Shown here: positions 7,889-24,919 of the stretch, in pieces | Numbering within the stretch: position 1 is the stretch's first letter | Layout of the letters: each line of letters begins with the position of its first letter | Origin: Deinococcus frigens DSM 12807 | Lineage (GTDB): Bacteria > Deinococcota > Deinococci > Deinococcales > Deinococcaceae | DNA length: 64,000 nt | Direction: 5' to 3' | Assembly: GCF_000701425.1 (NCBI RefSeq) | Contig: NZ_JNIW01000001.1 | Span: forward strand, 62,001-126,000 | Notes under the pieces: model-generated | What the model saw: the letters and a program-made list of their open reading frames with translations, nothing else | What the model was told of the DNA's origin: nothing | Database searches by the model: none | Program-made: the position numbers and the translations under genes

Positions 7889-10624
7889 GTGAAGCCCCTC
7901 CGCCTGGAAGTCCAGGGCTTCACCGCCTTCCGCCAGTTCACCGAGCTGGACTTTGGCGATCTGGAACTGTTCGCCCTGGTGGGGCCGACAGGCAGCGGCA
8001 AATCCAGCCTGCTGGACGCCATGACCTTTGCGCTGTACGGGCATACCGAGCGGCTGGGCGGGTCCGGGCTGGACGCGCTGATCTCGCAGGGCGAGCGCGG
8101 CATGAGCGTGGGCCTGACCTTCGAGACGGGGGGCGTGACCTACCGCGCCTCGCGCACCAAGGGCCGCAAGCAGGCCGAGAACGAGGTGCGTTTCGAGCGT
8201 AGAGATGAGGACGGGCGCTGGGCCAACCTCAGCGACGGCGGCGTGAAGGGCGTCAACGAGCGCATCCAGACGGTGGTGGGGCTGACCTTCAAGAATTTCA
8301 CCCGCAGTGTGATGCTGCCGCAGGGGGAATTTGCACGCCTGCTGCACGGCAGCGGCAAGGAGCGGCAGGCCATTCTGGGCGAGTTGACGGGGCTGGAACA
8401 CGTCGCCGCCATGCAGCGCGTCGCCTCTGACCGTGCCAGGGACTTGAAACACCGCGCACTCAGCCTGAACAGCGTGCTGGAAAACGAATACGCAGATGTG
8501 ACGGCAGAGGCCGTAACGAACCTGCGTGCCGAGCGCGAGCGCACCGACGCCGACGCCGAGGGGCTGCGGGACCGCCTGGAGGCTTTGCAGAACAGCCAGG
8601 CCCGCTTGCGCGAGACCGAAAAGGTCTGGAAGGCGCGCGAGGACACGGGCCGCCGCCTGGCCACGCTGGACGCCCGCGCCGCCGGGGTGCAGGCCGGTGC
8701 AGTGCGGGCGGTGCAGGCCCGCCGGGTGGCCGGGGTGCTGCCCCTGCTGGACGCCGCCGAACGCGCCCGGATTGCCGCCGAACGCGAGGCCCGTGCGCTG
8801 GCCGGGGCGCAGGGGGCCGCCACCGGGGCCAGCCGCGCTGCCGGGGCCGCTCAGACCAATCTGGACTCCGCGCAGGAAGCCGAGGCAGGTATCCCCGAGC
8901 TGGAAGCCCGCGCCGACAACCTGCGCGAGGCCGAGACCGACGCCGCCCGCCTGAAACGCTCCGGCGGCACGCCCCAGACCACCCACGCGCAGCCGCTGGA
9001 GTGGGACGAGGACGCCTTTCTGGTGGCCCGCGCCGGAGCGGAAAAGGCCGAGAAGAACAGGCAGGAGCGCGTGCAGATCGAGGCCGAGCGGCTGGGCCTG
9101 AACTCGGCGCTGGCCCGCTTCAAGGCCGAGGAAACGGCACAGACGCAGGAAACGGCAGAGCTGGAGCGCGTCAGGCGCGAGGGAACGGAAGCCAGGGCGA
9201 ATTTGGAAGCCGCGCAAAAGGCGCTGGAAGAAGCCCGCCTCACCTCCGGGCTGGCCTCGTACCGCACGCACCTGCATCTGGGCGAGGACTGCCCGCTGTG
9301 TTTGCAGGAAGTGCGCGAACTGCCCGACGCCCCGCATGCCGATCTGGGAGCCGCACAGGATCAGGTCAAGATTCTGAGCGCCACCCAGGACGAGCGCCGC
9401 ACCCGCTTCAGCGACCTGCGCGCCGCCCTGAACGCCCGCAAGACCTGGCTGGCCGACAAGGAGGCCGAGAACCGCAACTGGCAGGAGGCCACCCAGCAGC
9501 GCGAAGTCAATCTGCGGGCGGCTGAGACGCTGGTCATCGGCGATCCCCAGACCGAGGCGCTGCGCCTGCTGGCCGGACTGGCGGGGCGGGTGCGCGCGGC
9601 AGGCACGGACCCCGCTGGAAAACGCCGCCAGCTTCTGAACGAGGTCACGGCCATCCGCAAGCGCGTGCAGGAGGCGGGCGCGGCCCTGTCCCGCGCGGCG
9701 GGCGATCTGGCGGCGGCCAATGCCACGCTGGCGGCGGCCCAGAACGCCTCGGCGGGCCGGGAGATTGATTTCTCGGAGGCGCGGACGGCGCTGGATTCTT
9801 CGCTCGCCGGATTAAAAATGGACGCCGCCCAGGCCCGCGCTGCCGCGTTGCCCGAACACGACATCGCCGCGCTGGAGGAGGCCGCCCAGACCCAGGCCGC
9901 CCAGCGGGCGCAACTGGCCGAGGCCCTGGCCGAACTGGAACGCCAGCTCGGCGCGGCCCCCTTCGATCCGGCGGAACTGTCGCAACTTAGCCGCGACCTG
10001 ACGGCCACCGACGCCGCCCTGAGCGCCGCTCGCGAACGCGCCGGAAGCCTGGCCGAGCAGGAACGCGCCGGACGCGAACGCCTGACCCGCAAGGCGGAGA
10101 TCGAAACGCAGGCCGCCGGGGCCGCCCGCACCTTCGACACCTGGCAGACGCTGACCAATTCTTTAAAGGCCAACGAATTCCAGCAATTCCTGCTGGCCGA
10201 GGTGGAAGCCCAACTGCTGACCCGCGCGGGACTGCTGCTGCACGAGATCAGCGACGGGCGCTACCGTCTGGCGCTGCAAGGCGGCGATTACGTGGTCCAG
10301 GACCTGTGGAACGCGGGCGAGGTGCGCGGCGTCAGGACCTTGTCGGGCGGCGAGACCTTCCTGGCCTCCCTGTCGCTGGCGATTGCCCTGAGCGACTACC
10401 TGGCGGGCAACAAGATTCTGGGCGCACTGTTTCTGGACGAGGGTTTCGGCACCCTGGACCCGCAGGCGCTGGAAGCCGTGGCCAGCGCCCTGGAGAGCCT
10501 GCGAACCCAGGGCCGCATGGTGGGCATCGTCACCCATGTGGAAAGCCTGTCCGAACGCCTGCCCAGCCGCCTGCTGGTGACGAAAAGTGTGGCCGGCAGC
10601 AGCGTGCAGCGGCTGGACTTATAG
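7889..10624 (+). CDS. sbcC: Nuclease SbcCD subunit C (SMC-like ATPase)
   Basis: The product is 911 aa and Rad50/SbcC-like. The Walker A box GPTGSGKSS has K38. Two long alanine/glutamate/arginine-rich coiled-coil arms flank the zinc hook CPLC at 468-471. The ABC signature LSGGE begins at 818 and Walker B LFLDEGFGTLDP has D850 and E851. It supplies ATP-driven tethering for SbcD, and the hook pairs two complexes. The start is a GTG at 7889 without a clear Shine-Dalgarno. It probably shares a transcript with sbcD through the intervening palindrome. Confidence 0.95.
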   Translation: MKPLRLEVQGFTAFRQFTELDFGDLELFALVGPTGSGKSSLLDAMTFALYGHTERLGGSGLDALISQGERGMSVGLTFETGGVTYRASRTKGRKQAENEVRFERRDEDGRWANLSDGGVKGVNERIQTVVGLTFKNFTRSVMLPQGEFARLLHGSGKERQAILGELTGLEHVAAMQRVASDRARDLKHRALSLNSVLENEYADVTAEAVTNLRAERERTDADAEGLRDRLEALQNSQARLRETEKVWKAREDTGRRLATLDARAAGVQAGAVRAVQARRVAGVLPLLDAAERARIAAEREARALAGAQGAATGASRAAGAAQTNLDSAQEAEAGIPELEARADNLREAETDAARLKRSGGTPQTTHAQPLEWDEDAFLVARAGAEKAEKNRQERVQIEAERLGLNSALARFKAEETAQTQETAELERVRREGTEARANLEAAQKALEEARLTSGLASYRTHLHLGEDCPLCLQEVRELPDAPHADLGAAQDQVKILSATQDERRTRFSDLRAALNARKTWLADKEAENRNWQEATQQREVNLRAAETLVIGDPQTEALRLLAGLAGRVRAAGTDPAGKRRQLLNEVTAIRKRVQEAGAALSRAAGDLAAANATLAAAQNASAGREIDFSEARTALDSSLAGLKMDAAQARAAALPEHDIAALEEAAQTQAAQRAQLAEALAELERQLGAAPFDPAELSQLSRDLTATDAALSAARERAGSLAEQERAGRERLTRKAEIETQAAGAARTFDTWQTLTNSLKANEFQQFLLAEVEAQLLTRAGLLLHEISDGRYRLALQGGDYVVQDLWNAGEVRGVRTLSGGETFLASLSLAIALSDYLAGNKILGALFLDEGFGTLDPQALEAVASALESLRTQGRMVGIVTHVESLSERLPSRLLVTKSVAGSSVQRLDL

Positions 10625-11077
10625 AGCTGAGGCGCTCTGAAGGCCAGGCAGGTTGCGGTTTCGCCAGGACAGCGGGTTCAATACAGTGGGTTCAGTCCAG
10701 TCCTGGGCATGGGCCTTTCCCCTCGAAAGCGACGGTGGACCGAAACCACCCGGTAGAGCAGGCATCATCAAGCAATGTCGCGCTGAGCGAAGCTGGAAGG
10801 TCTGCTGGACGCTTCCAGGTGCGCTGGCCCCGCTCGGCGTGGCTGCCTTCTTGCTGACAACCCGCTCCGGAATGCTGAACGTCACCGTGATCCCGGAACA
10901 GGGCTGTCACTGCGTCCTACGGCGTTCCAGCCCGCCACCTGGCATTCGACAGCCTAACTGTGTGCCAGGCGCGTTATAAACAACGTCCTGCATGAAAATG
11001 CGCTCCATTGTATGGTGATTTCCATCAAGCCCCGCTCCAGCCGGGCGGGCCAGTCATCTACAAATGGGAGCGTGCCT
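10625..11077. other. Intergenic region between sbcC and gltB
   Basis: No convincing gene lies here. An open frame at 10653-10979 (108 codons) has no recognisable domain or start signal. The last 60 bases hold a possible gltB promoter (TATGGT at about 11011). No terminator with a U-tract is visible for sbcC. Confidence 0.5.
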
Positions 11078-15928
<4,851 letters not shown>

Positions 15929-15999
15929 ATGGTTGATGGAGAGGGGCGGAGCTGCTTCGTCTAGTGGCAGGGAAACTTGCCAAACTTCCCCCCTCCCAG

Positions 16000-16020
16000 C
16001 CTCCCCCGCAAGGGGGGAGG
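16000..16020. repeat. GC-rich hairpin between gltB and gltD
   Basis: CCTCCCCC, a GCAA loop and GGGGGGAGG form a stable stem inside the 166-bp gltB-gltD gap, without a U-tract. It may protect the upstream message or lower gltD expression; this is inference. Confidence 0.5.
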
Positions 16021-16094
16021 GGCTAAAAGCCCTCGTTTCCCCCCTCTCCCCACACCCGACAACCCACAGCCCACAACCCGCCCGGAGGGCATCC

Positions 16095-17561
16095 ATGAGC
16101 AAAATCACCGGCTTCCTCGAACAGCCCCGTGTCAAAGAGAAGTACCAGCCCGTGGACGCGCGCCTCAAGAATTACGCTGAATTCGTACTGCCGCTGGCGG
16201 GCGACTCTGCCCGGAAACAGGCGGTGCGCTGCATGGACTGCGGCATCCCGTTTTGCAACAACGGCTGCCCGGTCAACAACATCATCCCCGATTTTAACAA
16301 TCTGGTGTACGAGAACGACTGGCTCTCGGCCATCGAAACGCTGCACAGCACCAACAATTTCCCGGAGTTCACGGGCCGCATCTGCCCCGCGCCGTGCGAG
16401 GCCGCCTGCACGCTGAACATCAGCGACGATCCGGTGGGCATCAAGTCCATCGAGCTGGCGATCATTGAGCGCGCCTGGCAGGAGGGCTGGGTCAGGCCGC
16501 AGCCGCCGCAGGTGAAGACGGGCAAGACGGTGGCCGTGATCGGCAGCGGCCCGGCGGGGCTGGCGGCGGCGCAGCAACTGGCCCGCGCCGGACATGCTGT
16601 GACGGTCTTCGAGAAGAATGACCGTGTGGGCGGCCTGCTGCGCTACGGCATTCCCGATTTCAAGATGGAAAAGCACCACATTGACCGCCGCGTACAGCAG
16701 ATGGAAGCCGAGGGCGTGACCTTCAAGACGGGCGTGCTGGTGGGCGCGTGGGATAAGAAAAGTACCGTCACCAACCTCGCCACACAGACCATGACCCCGG
16801 ACGAGTTGCGCGCCGAGTTCGATGCCGTGCTGCTCTCCGGCGGCGCAGAACAGCCCCGTGACCTGCCGGTGCCGGGCCGCGAGCTGGACGGTGTGCATTA
16901 CGCCATGGAATTCCTGCCGGGCCAGAACCGCGTGAATGCGGGCGACAGGCTCAAGAAGCAATTGCGCGCCGATGGCAAGCACGTCGTCGTCATCGGCGGC
17001 GGCGACACCGGCAGCGATTGCGTCGGCACCAGCAACCGCCACGGCGCGGCGGGCGTGACCCAGTTCGAGGTGATGCCCCAGCCGCCCGAACATGAGAACA
17101 AGCCGCTGGTCTGGCCCTACTGGCCCCTCAAGCTGCGCACCAGCTCCAGCCATGAGGAGGGCGTCACCCGCGAATTTGCCATTGCCACCAAGGAATTCGT
17201 GGGCAAGGGCGGCAAGGTCACTGGGGTCAAGACCGTCCGCATCGAGCTGGTGGACGGTCACCTCAAAGAAATTGAAGGCAGCGAGGAAATCCACCCGGCG
17301 GAACTGGTGCTGCTGGCGATGGGTTTTGTCAGTCCGGTGGGCAGCGTGATCGACGCGTTCGGCATCGACAAGGACACGCGCGGCAATGCGATGGCCGGAA
17401 CCGAGGAAGAGGGCGGCTACGTGACCAACCTTCCCGGCGTCTTCGCGGCGGGCGATATGCGGCGCGGGCAGAGCCTGGTGGTCTGGGCCATCCGCGAGGG
17501 ACGGCAGGCGGCGCGGGCCATGGATCAGTACCTGATGGGCACGAGCGTTTTGCCGAGGTAG
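16095..17561 (+). CDS. gltD: Glutamate synthase small subunit
   Basis: The product is 488 aa from the ATG at 16095, with CGGAGGG six bases before it; an in-frame upstream ATG at 15933 lacks support. The N-terminal iron-sulphur cysteines are in [17 protein letters not shown] and [12 protein letters not shown] binding follows at [19 protein letters not shown] and NADPH binding at [14 protein letters not shown]. The C-terminal FAD motif is [19 protein letters not shown]. It passes electrons from NADPH to GltB for glutamate formation. Confidence 0.96.
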   Translation: MSKITGFLEQPRVKEKYQPVDARLKNYAEFVLPLAGDSARKQAVRCMDCGIPFCNNGCPVNNIIPDFNNLVYENDWLSAIETLHSTNNFPEFTGRICPAPCEAACTLNISDDPVGIKSIELAIIERAWQEGWVRPQPPQVKTGKTVAVIGSGPAGLAAAQQLARAGHAVTVFEKNDRVGGLLRYGIPDFKMEKHHIDRRVQQMEAEGVTFKTGVLVGAWDKKSTVTNLATQTMTPDELRAEFDAVLLSGGAEQPRDLPVPGRELDGVHYAMEFLPGQNRVNAGDRLKKQLRADGKHVVVIGGGDTGSDCVGTSNRHGAAGVTQFEVMPQPPEHENKPLVWPYWPLKLRTSSSHEEGVTREFAIATKEFVGKGGKVTGVKTVRIELVDGHLKEIEGSEEIHPAELVLLAMGFVSPVGSVIDAFGIDKDTRGNAMAGTEEEGGYVTNLPGVFAAGDMRRGQSLVVWAIREGRQAARAMDQYLMGTSVLPR

Positions 17562-17599
17562 GGGCGGACTGGGGCGCGGGTTGAGCATGACACTGATGC

Positions 17600-17790
17600 T
17601 CAGTGATCCAGCATCTCCGCGCTCAGGTCCTCGGGCCGTAGCGCCCCGGTCATCACCGACACCGTATCGGCCATGCTGATCTTTTTGGGGTTCAGCACGG
17701 CGGCGCGCATGCCCATGCGGTGAACGTGAATGCGGTCTGCGACTTCAAAGACGTGCGGCATGTTGTGGCTGATCAGGATGACCTTGCCCA
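17600..17790 (-). pseudogene. Remnant of a sugar ABC transporter ATPase (C-terminal piece)
   Basis: On the minus strand about 63 codons read LGKVILISHNMPHVFEVADR, then HRMGMRAAVLNPKKISMADT and VSVMTGALRPEDLS, ending in a TGA at 17602-17600. SHNMPHVFEVADRIHVHR is the switch-region segment of FrcA/XylG-type sugar ABC ATPases. Walker A, the signature motif and Walker B are absent, and no start codon with signals is present. This is the tail of a deleted gene. The upstream border lies near 17790, 13 bp from the end of another remnant. Confidence 0.75.
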
Positions 17791-17803
17791 GGCTTGGAAC
17801 TGT

Positions 17804-18029
17804 TCAGTGCGCCCTTGCCCGCAGCCACGCCGCCATGTCGTCCATCGGTCCCCGCGCCGTCGGGGCAAAGTTGTCCAGCGTGATGTCCTTTGCTGGGCCG
17901 AGGCTGTGGCCCAGTCCGGGGTAGAGCTTGGGGGTGTGATCGGTGTTGCCAGCCGCGACCACGCGGACCATCAGCCGTAGGGCGCAAAAACTCCTCATCC
18001 TCTGCCAGCCCTGATGACGCCCGCTCCGC
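17804..18029 (-). pseudogene. Remnant of an alpha/beta hydrolase (C-terminal piece, frameshifted)
   Basis: Minus-strand codons down to the TGA at 17806-17804 read AAGNTDHTPKLYPGLGHSLG and PMDDMAAWLRARAH. These are the usual end of a dienelactone-hydrolase-like enzyme, with the catalytic His in GLGHSLG. Just upstream, about 17990-18025, the other frame reads SSGLAEDEEFLRP, which fits the preceding part of such an enzyme, so a frameshift lies near 17975-17990. The nucleophile region is missing. It abuts the stop of the metallophosphatase gene. Confidence 0.65.
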
Positions 18030-18869
18030 TCAGTCCGATTGGCTGCCGCCCGGATTCGAGATCACCTCGGCGATCCCGTCCTCGTCCAGCCGGGCGATGA
18101 ATCCGGCGTCGTCACGGTAGGCCATGCCGCTGTCCATCGCCACGCACAGTTTGTCCGCGTAGAGGATCGGTGCGCCCGCGTCCAGCGCCGGGCCGTGCAG
18201 GTACTCGTCAAGCAGCACGTAGACGGGGGTGTGGCCATGCGCCAGATGGTCCCCCCCGAAGGTCCTGAGCATCCGGCGCGCGGTCTTCTCGCCGCCGTTC
18301 AGCGCGAAGGCGAGGCGGTCGGCAAAGGCATTCAGGAACGCGCCCCAGGCATCGGCGTCGCGCTCCAGCAACAGGGCGCGCACATGCGCGTTGACGGCCC
18401 CGGTGCTCTCGCCCAGGCGCAGGTACATCGGGCTGTCGGCGTGGACCAGCAGCCAGGAACCGATCTGGGCCACCGCAGGCCGGGCCTCCAGCCAGGCCAG
18501 GTCGCCGGGGTCCAGCAGCGCCAGGTCGCGCGCCTGCCCGCCGTTGTTCTGCCAGTACTCGCGGAAGCCCAGCGCGTCGTCCAGGTCGCTGTGGCCAAAC
18601 AGCAGCGCCGCCAGCAGCATGACCTCGTGGTTGCCCAGCAGCGCCGTCACCGCGCCCCCGAATTCGGCGGCCTGCACTTCCAGGCTGCGGATCAGCCGGA
18701 TGACCTCGGTGCCCTGTGGCCCCCGGTCCACGTAATCGCCCAGAAAGACCAGGTGCGCGTCTGCGGCAGTCCAGCCGCCATCGAAGTCGATCAGGCCCGC
18801 TTGCCACAGGGTGGCCCGCAATTTGCCATACGCGCCGTGAATGTCCCCGATGACCCACAGTGCCCTCAA
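18030..18869 (-). CDS. Metallophosphoesterase (Ser/Thr protein phosphatase or ApaH-like)
   Basis: The product is 279 aa. All calcineurin-like motifs are present in order: GDIHG (residues 8-12), GDYVDRG (about 44-50), LLGNHE (about 78-83), LLVHADSP and LAHGHTPV. This set is shared by bacterial PP-type phosphatases and diadenosine tetraphosphatases, and the substrate cannot be fixed. The start overlaps the end of the Nudix gene by four bases, so hspR, Nudix and phosphatase read as one operon. Confidence 0.85.
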   Translation of the reverse strand: MRALWVIGDIHGAYGKLRATLWQAGLIDFDGGWTAADAHLVFLGDYVDRGPQGTEVIRLIRSLEVQAAEFGGAVTALLGNHEVMLLAALLFGHSDLDDALGFREYWQNNGGQARDLALLDPGDLAWLEARPAVAQIGSWLLVHADSPMYLRLGESTGAVNAHVRALLLERDADAWGAFLNAFADRLAFALNGGEKTARRMLRTFGGDHLAHGHTPVYVLLDEYLHGPALDAGAPILYADKLCVAMDSGMAYRDDAGFIARLDEDGIAEVISNPGGSQSD

Positions 18870-19288
18870 GGCGTGGCCTCAGGGTGGGCGCGCAGGGCGG
18901 CAAAATAGGCTGCGGTGGCTGGAGAAACGTCTGTGGGCAGCCGGATCAGCGGCCACCAGCGCACCCCGGCGTCGTCGCCCGCTGTGGGCATGCCGCTAAA
19001 ATCGCGTGCCAGAGACAGCGCCGTGACCCACTCCACCACGTTGCCGTCGGGGTAGATGTGCTGGTAAGTCGGGCCACTGAACACATCCAGAAGTGTAACG
19101 TCTGTGACGTCCAGACCGGTTTCTTCCTTGACTTCACGCCGTGCCGCGTCCAGCGCGTGCTCGCCCACTGCCACACCGCCGCCGGGAATGTCCCACAGTC
19201 CATTGTCGCGGCGGCGGACGAGGAGCACCGGACCGCCCCGAACGACGGCGATCCCCGCCCCCCTGTTCTGGACCGCAGGAACCGACAC
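18866..19288 (-). CDS. Nudix hydrolase
   Basis: The product is 140 aa. The Nudix box [20 protein letters not shown] followed by ETGL (about residues 36-59) matches G-x5-E-x7-R-E-U-x-E-E-x-G-U completely. It hydrolyses a nucleoside diphosphate linked to another group; the substrate is unknown. The start is a GTG four bases after the hspR stop, and its end overlaps the phosphatase start, which argues for translational coupling. Nudix genes are expanded in Deinococcus (genus knowledge). Confidence 0.88.
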   Translation of the reverse strand: MSVPAVQNRGAGIAVVRGGPVLLVRRRDNGLWDIPGGGVAVGEHALDAARREVKEETGLDVTDVTLLDVFSGPTYQHIYPDGNVVEWVTALSLARDFSGMPTAGDDAGVRWWPLIRLPTDVSPATAAYFAALRAHPEATP

Positions 19289-19292
19289 GCGC

Positions 19293-19994
19293 CTAGCGGT
19301 CTTCCTCTGCCGCTTCCGGCGAGGGCAGGGTCCGCAGCTTGGTCATGCGCTCGCTCAGATCGTCCTGGATGCGGCGCACATTGCCCTCAAGATTGGAGCG
19401 CGCACCGTCCAGCTCGTGGCGCAGGCGCATGATCTCCTCCACCCCCGCCAGATTGACGCCCAGCTCTTGGGTCAGCCGCCGGATCTCGCGCAGGTGTTCG
19501 ATGTCGCGCTCGGAGTACAGCCGCGTCTTGCCGCTGCTGCGCCCAGGGCTGATCAGTTGTTTGCGCTCGTACAGGCGCAGCGTCTGCGGGTGCATGTCCA
19601 CCAGTTCGGCGGCGATGGAGATCACGTACACCGGGCGGTCCCTGGGGTCCACGCGCCCCTCGCTGCTGGGCAGGGCGCGGGCGCGGTCCCGCAGCTCGTC
19701 CTCGATGCGCGTGATCTCGGCCTCGAACTCACCCTGAAGGTCATCCAGCTCATGCTGGAGGCGCATCACCTCTTCCACGCCCGCCAGGTTCACGCCCAGC
19801 TCCTGGGTCAGCCGCCGGATCTCGCGCAGGTGTTCGATGTCGCGCTCGGAGTACAGGCGGGTCCTGCCGGTGCTGCGGCCCGGACGGATCAGACCCTTGC
19901 GCTCGTACAGGCGCAGTGTCTGTGGGTGCATGTCCACCAGTTCCGCCGCCACCGAGATCACATACACTGGGCGATGTTTAGAGTCCGAGGCCAT
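19293..19994 (-). CDS. hspR: HspR-like MerR-family repressor with tandem-duplicated DNA-binding domain
   Basis: The product is 233 aa from the ATG at 19994; a longer open frame to 20105 has no support. Residues 8-84 and 120-196 are a 77-residue unit present twice, 70 of 77 positions identical. Each has a MerR-type helix-turn-helix and wing ([15 protein letters not shown], then [20 protein letters not shown]). A charged linker joins them and a short helical tail follows. Typical HspR proteins carry one such unit and repress dnaK/clpB-type heat-shock genes through HAIR sites. A HAIR-like palindrome overlaps the promoter here, so autoregulation is likely. Downstream Nudix and phosphatase genes would share this control. 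Confidence 0.85.
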   Translation of the reverse strand: MASDSKHRPVYVISVAAELVDMHPQTLRLYERKGLIRPGRSTGRTRLYSERDIEHLREIRRLTQELGVNLAGVEEVMRLQHELDDLQGEFEAEITRIEDELRDRARALPSSEGRVDPRDRPVYVISIAAELVDMHPQTLRLYERKQLISPGRSSGKTRLYSERDIEHLREIRRLTQELGVNLAGVEEIMRLRHELDGARSNLEGNVRRIQDDLSERMTKLRTLPSPEAAEEDR

Positions 19995-20001
19995 AACGTA
20001 G

Positions 20002-20022
20002 CCTGAGTATACCCGAAGCAAG
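20002..20022. promoter_or_regulatory. HAIR-like operator over the hspR -10 region
   Basis: CCTGAGT, seven bases, AAGCAAG matches the HspR consensus CTTGAGT-N7-ACTCAAG at 11 of 14 positions with the exact spacer. On the minus strand it includes TATACT, the likely -10 box, 11 bases before the hspR ATG. Binding here would block transcription. Confidence 0.6.
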
Positions 20023-20307
20023 GTTGATGAGAATGGACCGTGGTGCATGGCTGTGCACAGGAAAAAAGGATGACTTGTGCTGGGGGGCAAGGGAAAAGCT
20101 GTCACGGCTTGACCCCAGCTTTGCAGGTCCGGCCCCTCGGACCGCTTTCCCTGAGACTAGGCAAAATTCACTCAATTCACGCACCTTGCTCGGTCAAAAG
20201 TGAACAGCTCTTTTGACAAATGCCCTGGCACCCTTGAACGGGAGCTGGCGGCGGGGCCGACTGAGGGGTCATGCCGTGGGGCCAACCCCTCTACCTCGCC
20301 CACCCTC

Positions 20308-20313
20308 TATCAT
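20308..20313 (+). promoter_or_regulatory. -10 box TATCAT of the M20 peptidase gene (leaderless)
   Basis: TATCAT, seven bases, ATG at 20321. The remaining hspR-M20 intergenic stretch (19995-20307) holds the HAIR-like site and small hairpins but no gene that I can support. Confidence 0.55.
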
Positions 20314-20320
20314 CGGCCCC

Positions 20321-21679
20321 ATGACCCAGACCGATCTCAGTGCCGCCCTGAACCGCGACGACGCCAATGCCGAACTGTTCGAGCTGCTCAGGATTCCCAG
20401 CGTCAGCGCCGATCCCACGCACAAGCCAGACATGGCGAAGGCCGCTGAATTTCTGCGCGCCAAACTGGAATCGCTGGGTTTCACGGCGCGGGTAGACGAG
20501 ACGGGCGGGCATCCCGCCGTGTACGCCGAACACCTGAAAGCGCCCGGCCAGCCCATCGCGCTGCTGTACGGCCATTACGACGTGCAGCCCGAAGCGCCGC
20601 TGGAGGAATGGACCACGCCCCCCTTTGAACCCACGGTACGCGGCGGGCGCATCTATGCGCGCGGCAGCACCGACGACAAGGGGCAGGTCTACGCCCATGT
20701 GCGCGGCGTGGAACTGCTGCTGTCGCAGGGCGAATTGCCCATCAACGTCAAGTTCTTTATCGAGGGCGAGGAGGAAATCGGCAGTCCCAGCATCGTGCCG
20801 TACCTGAAAGCGCACGCGGACGAGCTGAAGTCGGATGTCATCGTGATCAGCGACGGCAGCCGTTTTGCGCCAGACGTGCCCACCATCACCTACGGCGTGC
20901 GCGGCCTGAGCTACGTGGAAATTCACGTTCAGGGCGCGAACCGGGACCTGCACAGCGGCAGCTACGGCGGGGCCGCGCCCAACCCGATCAACGCCCTGTG
21001 CGAGATCATCGCCAAACTGAAAGACGACAGGGGCCGCGTGACCATTCCGGGCTTTTACGACGGCATCGAAGCGCTGACCGACGAGGAGCGGGAAATGTGG
21101 GCGGGTCTGCCGCAGGACGACGGCGAATTTGCGGGGAGCATCGGCGTATCCGCCCTGCCCGGCGAGGAGGGCTTCAGCGTGCTGGAACGGCTGTGGGGCC
21201 GCCCGACGCTGGACGTGAACGGCATCTGGGGCGGCTACCAGGGCGAGGGCAGCAAAACGGTGATCGCCGCGAAGGCCGGGGCGAAAGTCTCCATGCGACT
21301 GGTGCCGGGGCAGGACCCGGAGCGGATTACCAGGCTGATTCAGGACTACGTGCCGCAGATCGCCCCGGAAGGCGTGACGGTCAAGGTGATGGATCACCAC
21401 GGCGGCCAGCCGATCAAGTTCGATACCTCCAGCGAGTATGTGCAGGCGGCGGACCGTGCCCTTCAGCGGGTGTACGGCAGGCCCGCCATCTTTGCCCGCA
21501 CCGGGGGCAGCATTCCCATCGTGGCCTACTTTGCCGACATCCTGAAAAGCCCGGTGCTGTTCGTGGATCTGGGCCTCAACGAGGACGCCCCCCACAGTCC
21601 CAACGAGAGTTTTGCCGTGCAGGACTACCACAACGGGATTCTGACCAGCGCCTATCTGCTGGAGGAACTGGGGCAGTGA
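20321..21679 (+). CDS. M20 family metallopeptidase (dipeptidase)
   Basis: The product is 452 aa from the ATG at 20321, fixed by TATCAT seven bases upstream. Zinc-site motifs of the CNDP-like M20 group are present: [10 protein letters not shown] (His), RGSTDDKGQ (Asp), [11 protein letters not shown] (Glu pair), VISDGSRF (Asp) and [11 protein letters not shown] (last His). The lid/dimer domain carries LHSGSYGG. Members hydrolyse dipeptides or acylated amino acids. purN follows 31 bp downstream on the same strand. Confidence 0.9.
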   Translation: MTQTDLSAALNRDDANAELFELLRIPSVSADPTHKPDMAKAAEFLRAKLESLGFTARVDETGGHPAVYAEHLKAPGQPIALLYGHYDVQPEAPLEEWTTPPFEPTVRGGRIYARGSTDDKGQVYAHVRGVELLLSQGELPINVKFFIEGEEEIGSPSIVPYLKAHADELKSDVIVISDGSRFAPDVPTITYGVRGLSYVEIHVQGANRDLHSGSYGGAAPNPINALCEIIAKLKDDRGRVTIPGFYDGIEALTDEEREMWAGLPQDDGEFAGSIGVSALPGEEGFSVLERLWGRPTLDVNGIWGGYQGEGSKTVIAAKAGAKVSMRLVPGQDPERITRLIQDYVPQIAPEGVTVKVMDHHGGQPIKFDTSSEYVQAADRALQRVYGRPAIFARTGGSIPIVAYFADILKSPVLFVDLGLNEDAPHSPNESFAVQDYHNGILTSAYLLEELGQ

Positions 21680-21710
21680 GGCAAGGCGGAAAGCCGGAAG
21701 CGGGCCGCCC

Positions 21711-22313
21711 ATGAATCTCGCCTTTCTCGCCTCCCACGGCGGCAGCGCGGCGCGGCACCTGACCCAGGCGTGCCAGGCCGGGGAGTTGGACGCCGTGCCC
21801 GTCGCCCTGATCAGCAACAACAGCCGCTCTCCCGCACTGGAATGGGCGCGGCAGGAAGGCTTAAAGACGGCCCACCTGAGCAGCGCCAGGTATCCGGACG
21901 CCGATGAGCTGGACGCGGCCATCCTTCAGTTTTTGCGGGAGGCCGACGCCGAGTTGCTGATCCTCAGCGGCTACATGCGCGAACTGGGGCCGCTCGTGCT
22001 GAACGCCTTTGCGGGGCGGGTGCTGAACATTCACCCCAGTCTGCTGCCCAGACACGGCGGGCGCGGCATGTACGGGGACCGCGTTCACCACGCGGTGCTG
22101 GAATCGGGCGACACCCGGTCCGGCGCGACGGTGCATCTGGTCACGACGGGCATCGATGAGGGGCCGCGGCTGGTGCAGGAAGAGGTAGTGGTGCGGCCCG
22201 GCGACACGCTGGAAAAGCTCAAGGCGCGCGTGCAGACCATTGAAGGCGGGCTGATGCTGCGGGCCGTGCGGGAGCTGGCGGCGGAGCTGAGGCCGACAGG
22301 CGCTGAAGCATAG
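21711..22313 (+). CDS. purN: Phosphoribosylglycinamide formyltransferase
   Basis: The product is 200 aa, the normal PurN length. The catalytic block [14 protein letters not shown] provides the conserved Asn and His, and [14 protein letters not shown] the catalytic Asp region. The N-terminal [13 protein letters not shown] and [13 protein letters not shown] are typical of the family. It formylates GAR with 10-formyl-tetrahydrofolate in purine synthesis. The loop [16 protein letters not shown] differs from the usual PurN FPGLHTH-like stretch, so a related formyltransferase cannot be excluded. Confidence 0.85.
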   Translation: MNLAFLASHGGSAARHLTQACQAGELDAVPVALISNNSRSPALEWARQEGLKTAHLSSARYPDADELDAAILQFLREADAELLILSGYMRELGPLVLNAFAGRVLNIHPSLLPRHGGRGMYGDRVHHAVLESGDTRSGATVHLVTTGIDEGPRLVQEEVVVRPGDTLEKLKARVQTIEGGLMLRAVRELAAELRPTGAEA

Positions 22314-22320
22314 GGCCAAG

Positions 22321-22367
22321 GGAAGAGAACAGGATGGGCGCGATACTGGCCCATCCTGCTCTCTTCC
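22321..22367. terminator. Hairpin terminator between purN and ilvD
   Basis: GGAAGAGAACAGGATGGGC pairs with GCCCATCCTGCTCTCTTCC across a short loop, 19-base arms with one mismatch region. It sits between two converging genes; a T-rich run (GTTTTTCC) lies about 12 bases further on. Confidence 0.7.
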
Positions 22368-22428
22368 GTCCCCACGAGTTTTTCCTGCACGTCAGTCCCG
22401 GCTGGCCCCACTTTCTGGGGATTTGACC

Positions 22429-24123
<1,695 letters not shown>

Positions 24124-24129
24124 GCCCAC

Positions 24130-24135
24130 AGGGTA
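24130..24135 (-). promoter_or_regulatory. -10 box TACCCT of ilvD (leaderless)
   Basis: On the minus strand TACCCT is followed by six bases and the ATG at 24123. Confidence 0.5.
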
Positions 24136-24298
24136 GCGCTGGCGTCAGGTCAGGGGGCCGGGCGGCCCAGACAGGCGGGGCGCGGGGGGCGGACTGGCGG
24201 ACACTCCGGCCTGCCCGGTGGCCCCCTCACCCCCGCTGCCTTCGCGGCGTCCCTTTCGCACGGGGAGAGAGGCGCAAAAATATCCTCCCCCTAGACCT

Positions 24299-24844
<546 letters not shown>

Positions 24845-24906
24845 ATGGCCGTCAGGCTAACATGCGCCCCCCTGGTTTCGCGTTCTCCTGGGGGGCGGCT
24901 GCCCCG

Positions 24907-24912
24907 TATACT
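24907..24912 (+). promoter_or_regulatory. -10 box TATACT of trpC (leaderless)
   Basis: TATACT is followed by seven bases and a GTG at 24920, which fixes an otherwise ambiguous start. Confidence 0.6.
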
Positions 24913-24919
24913 CCGGCGC

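Noticed and set aside
10653..10979. 108-codon open frame between sbcC and gltB
   Set aside because: No domain, no ribosome-binding or leaderless signal, and composition typical of non-coding high-G+C sequence.
11012..11030. gltB start at ATG 11012 or a leaderless start at ATC 11024 (seven bases after TATGGT)
   Set aside because: ATG 11078 has a Shine-Dalgarno, and the extra N-terminal residues are not family-like. TATGGT is more likely the promoter of a 50-nt leader.
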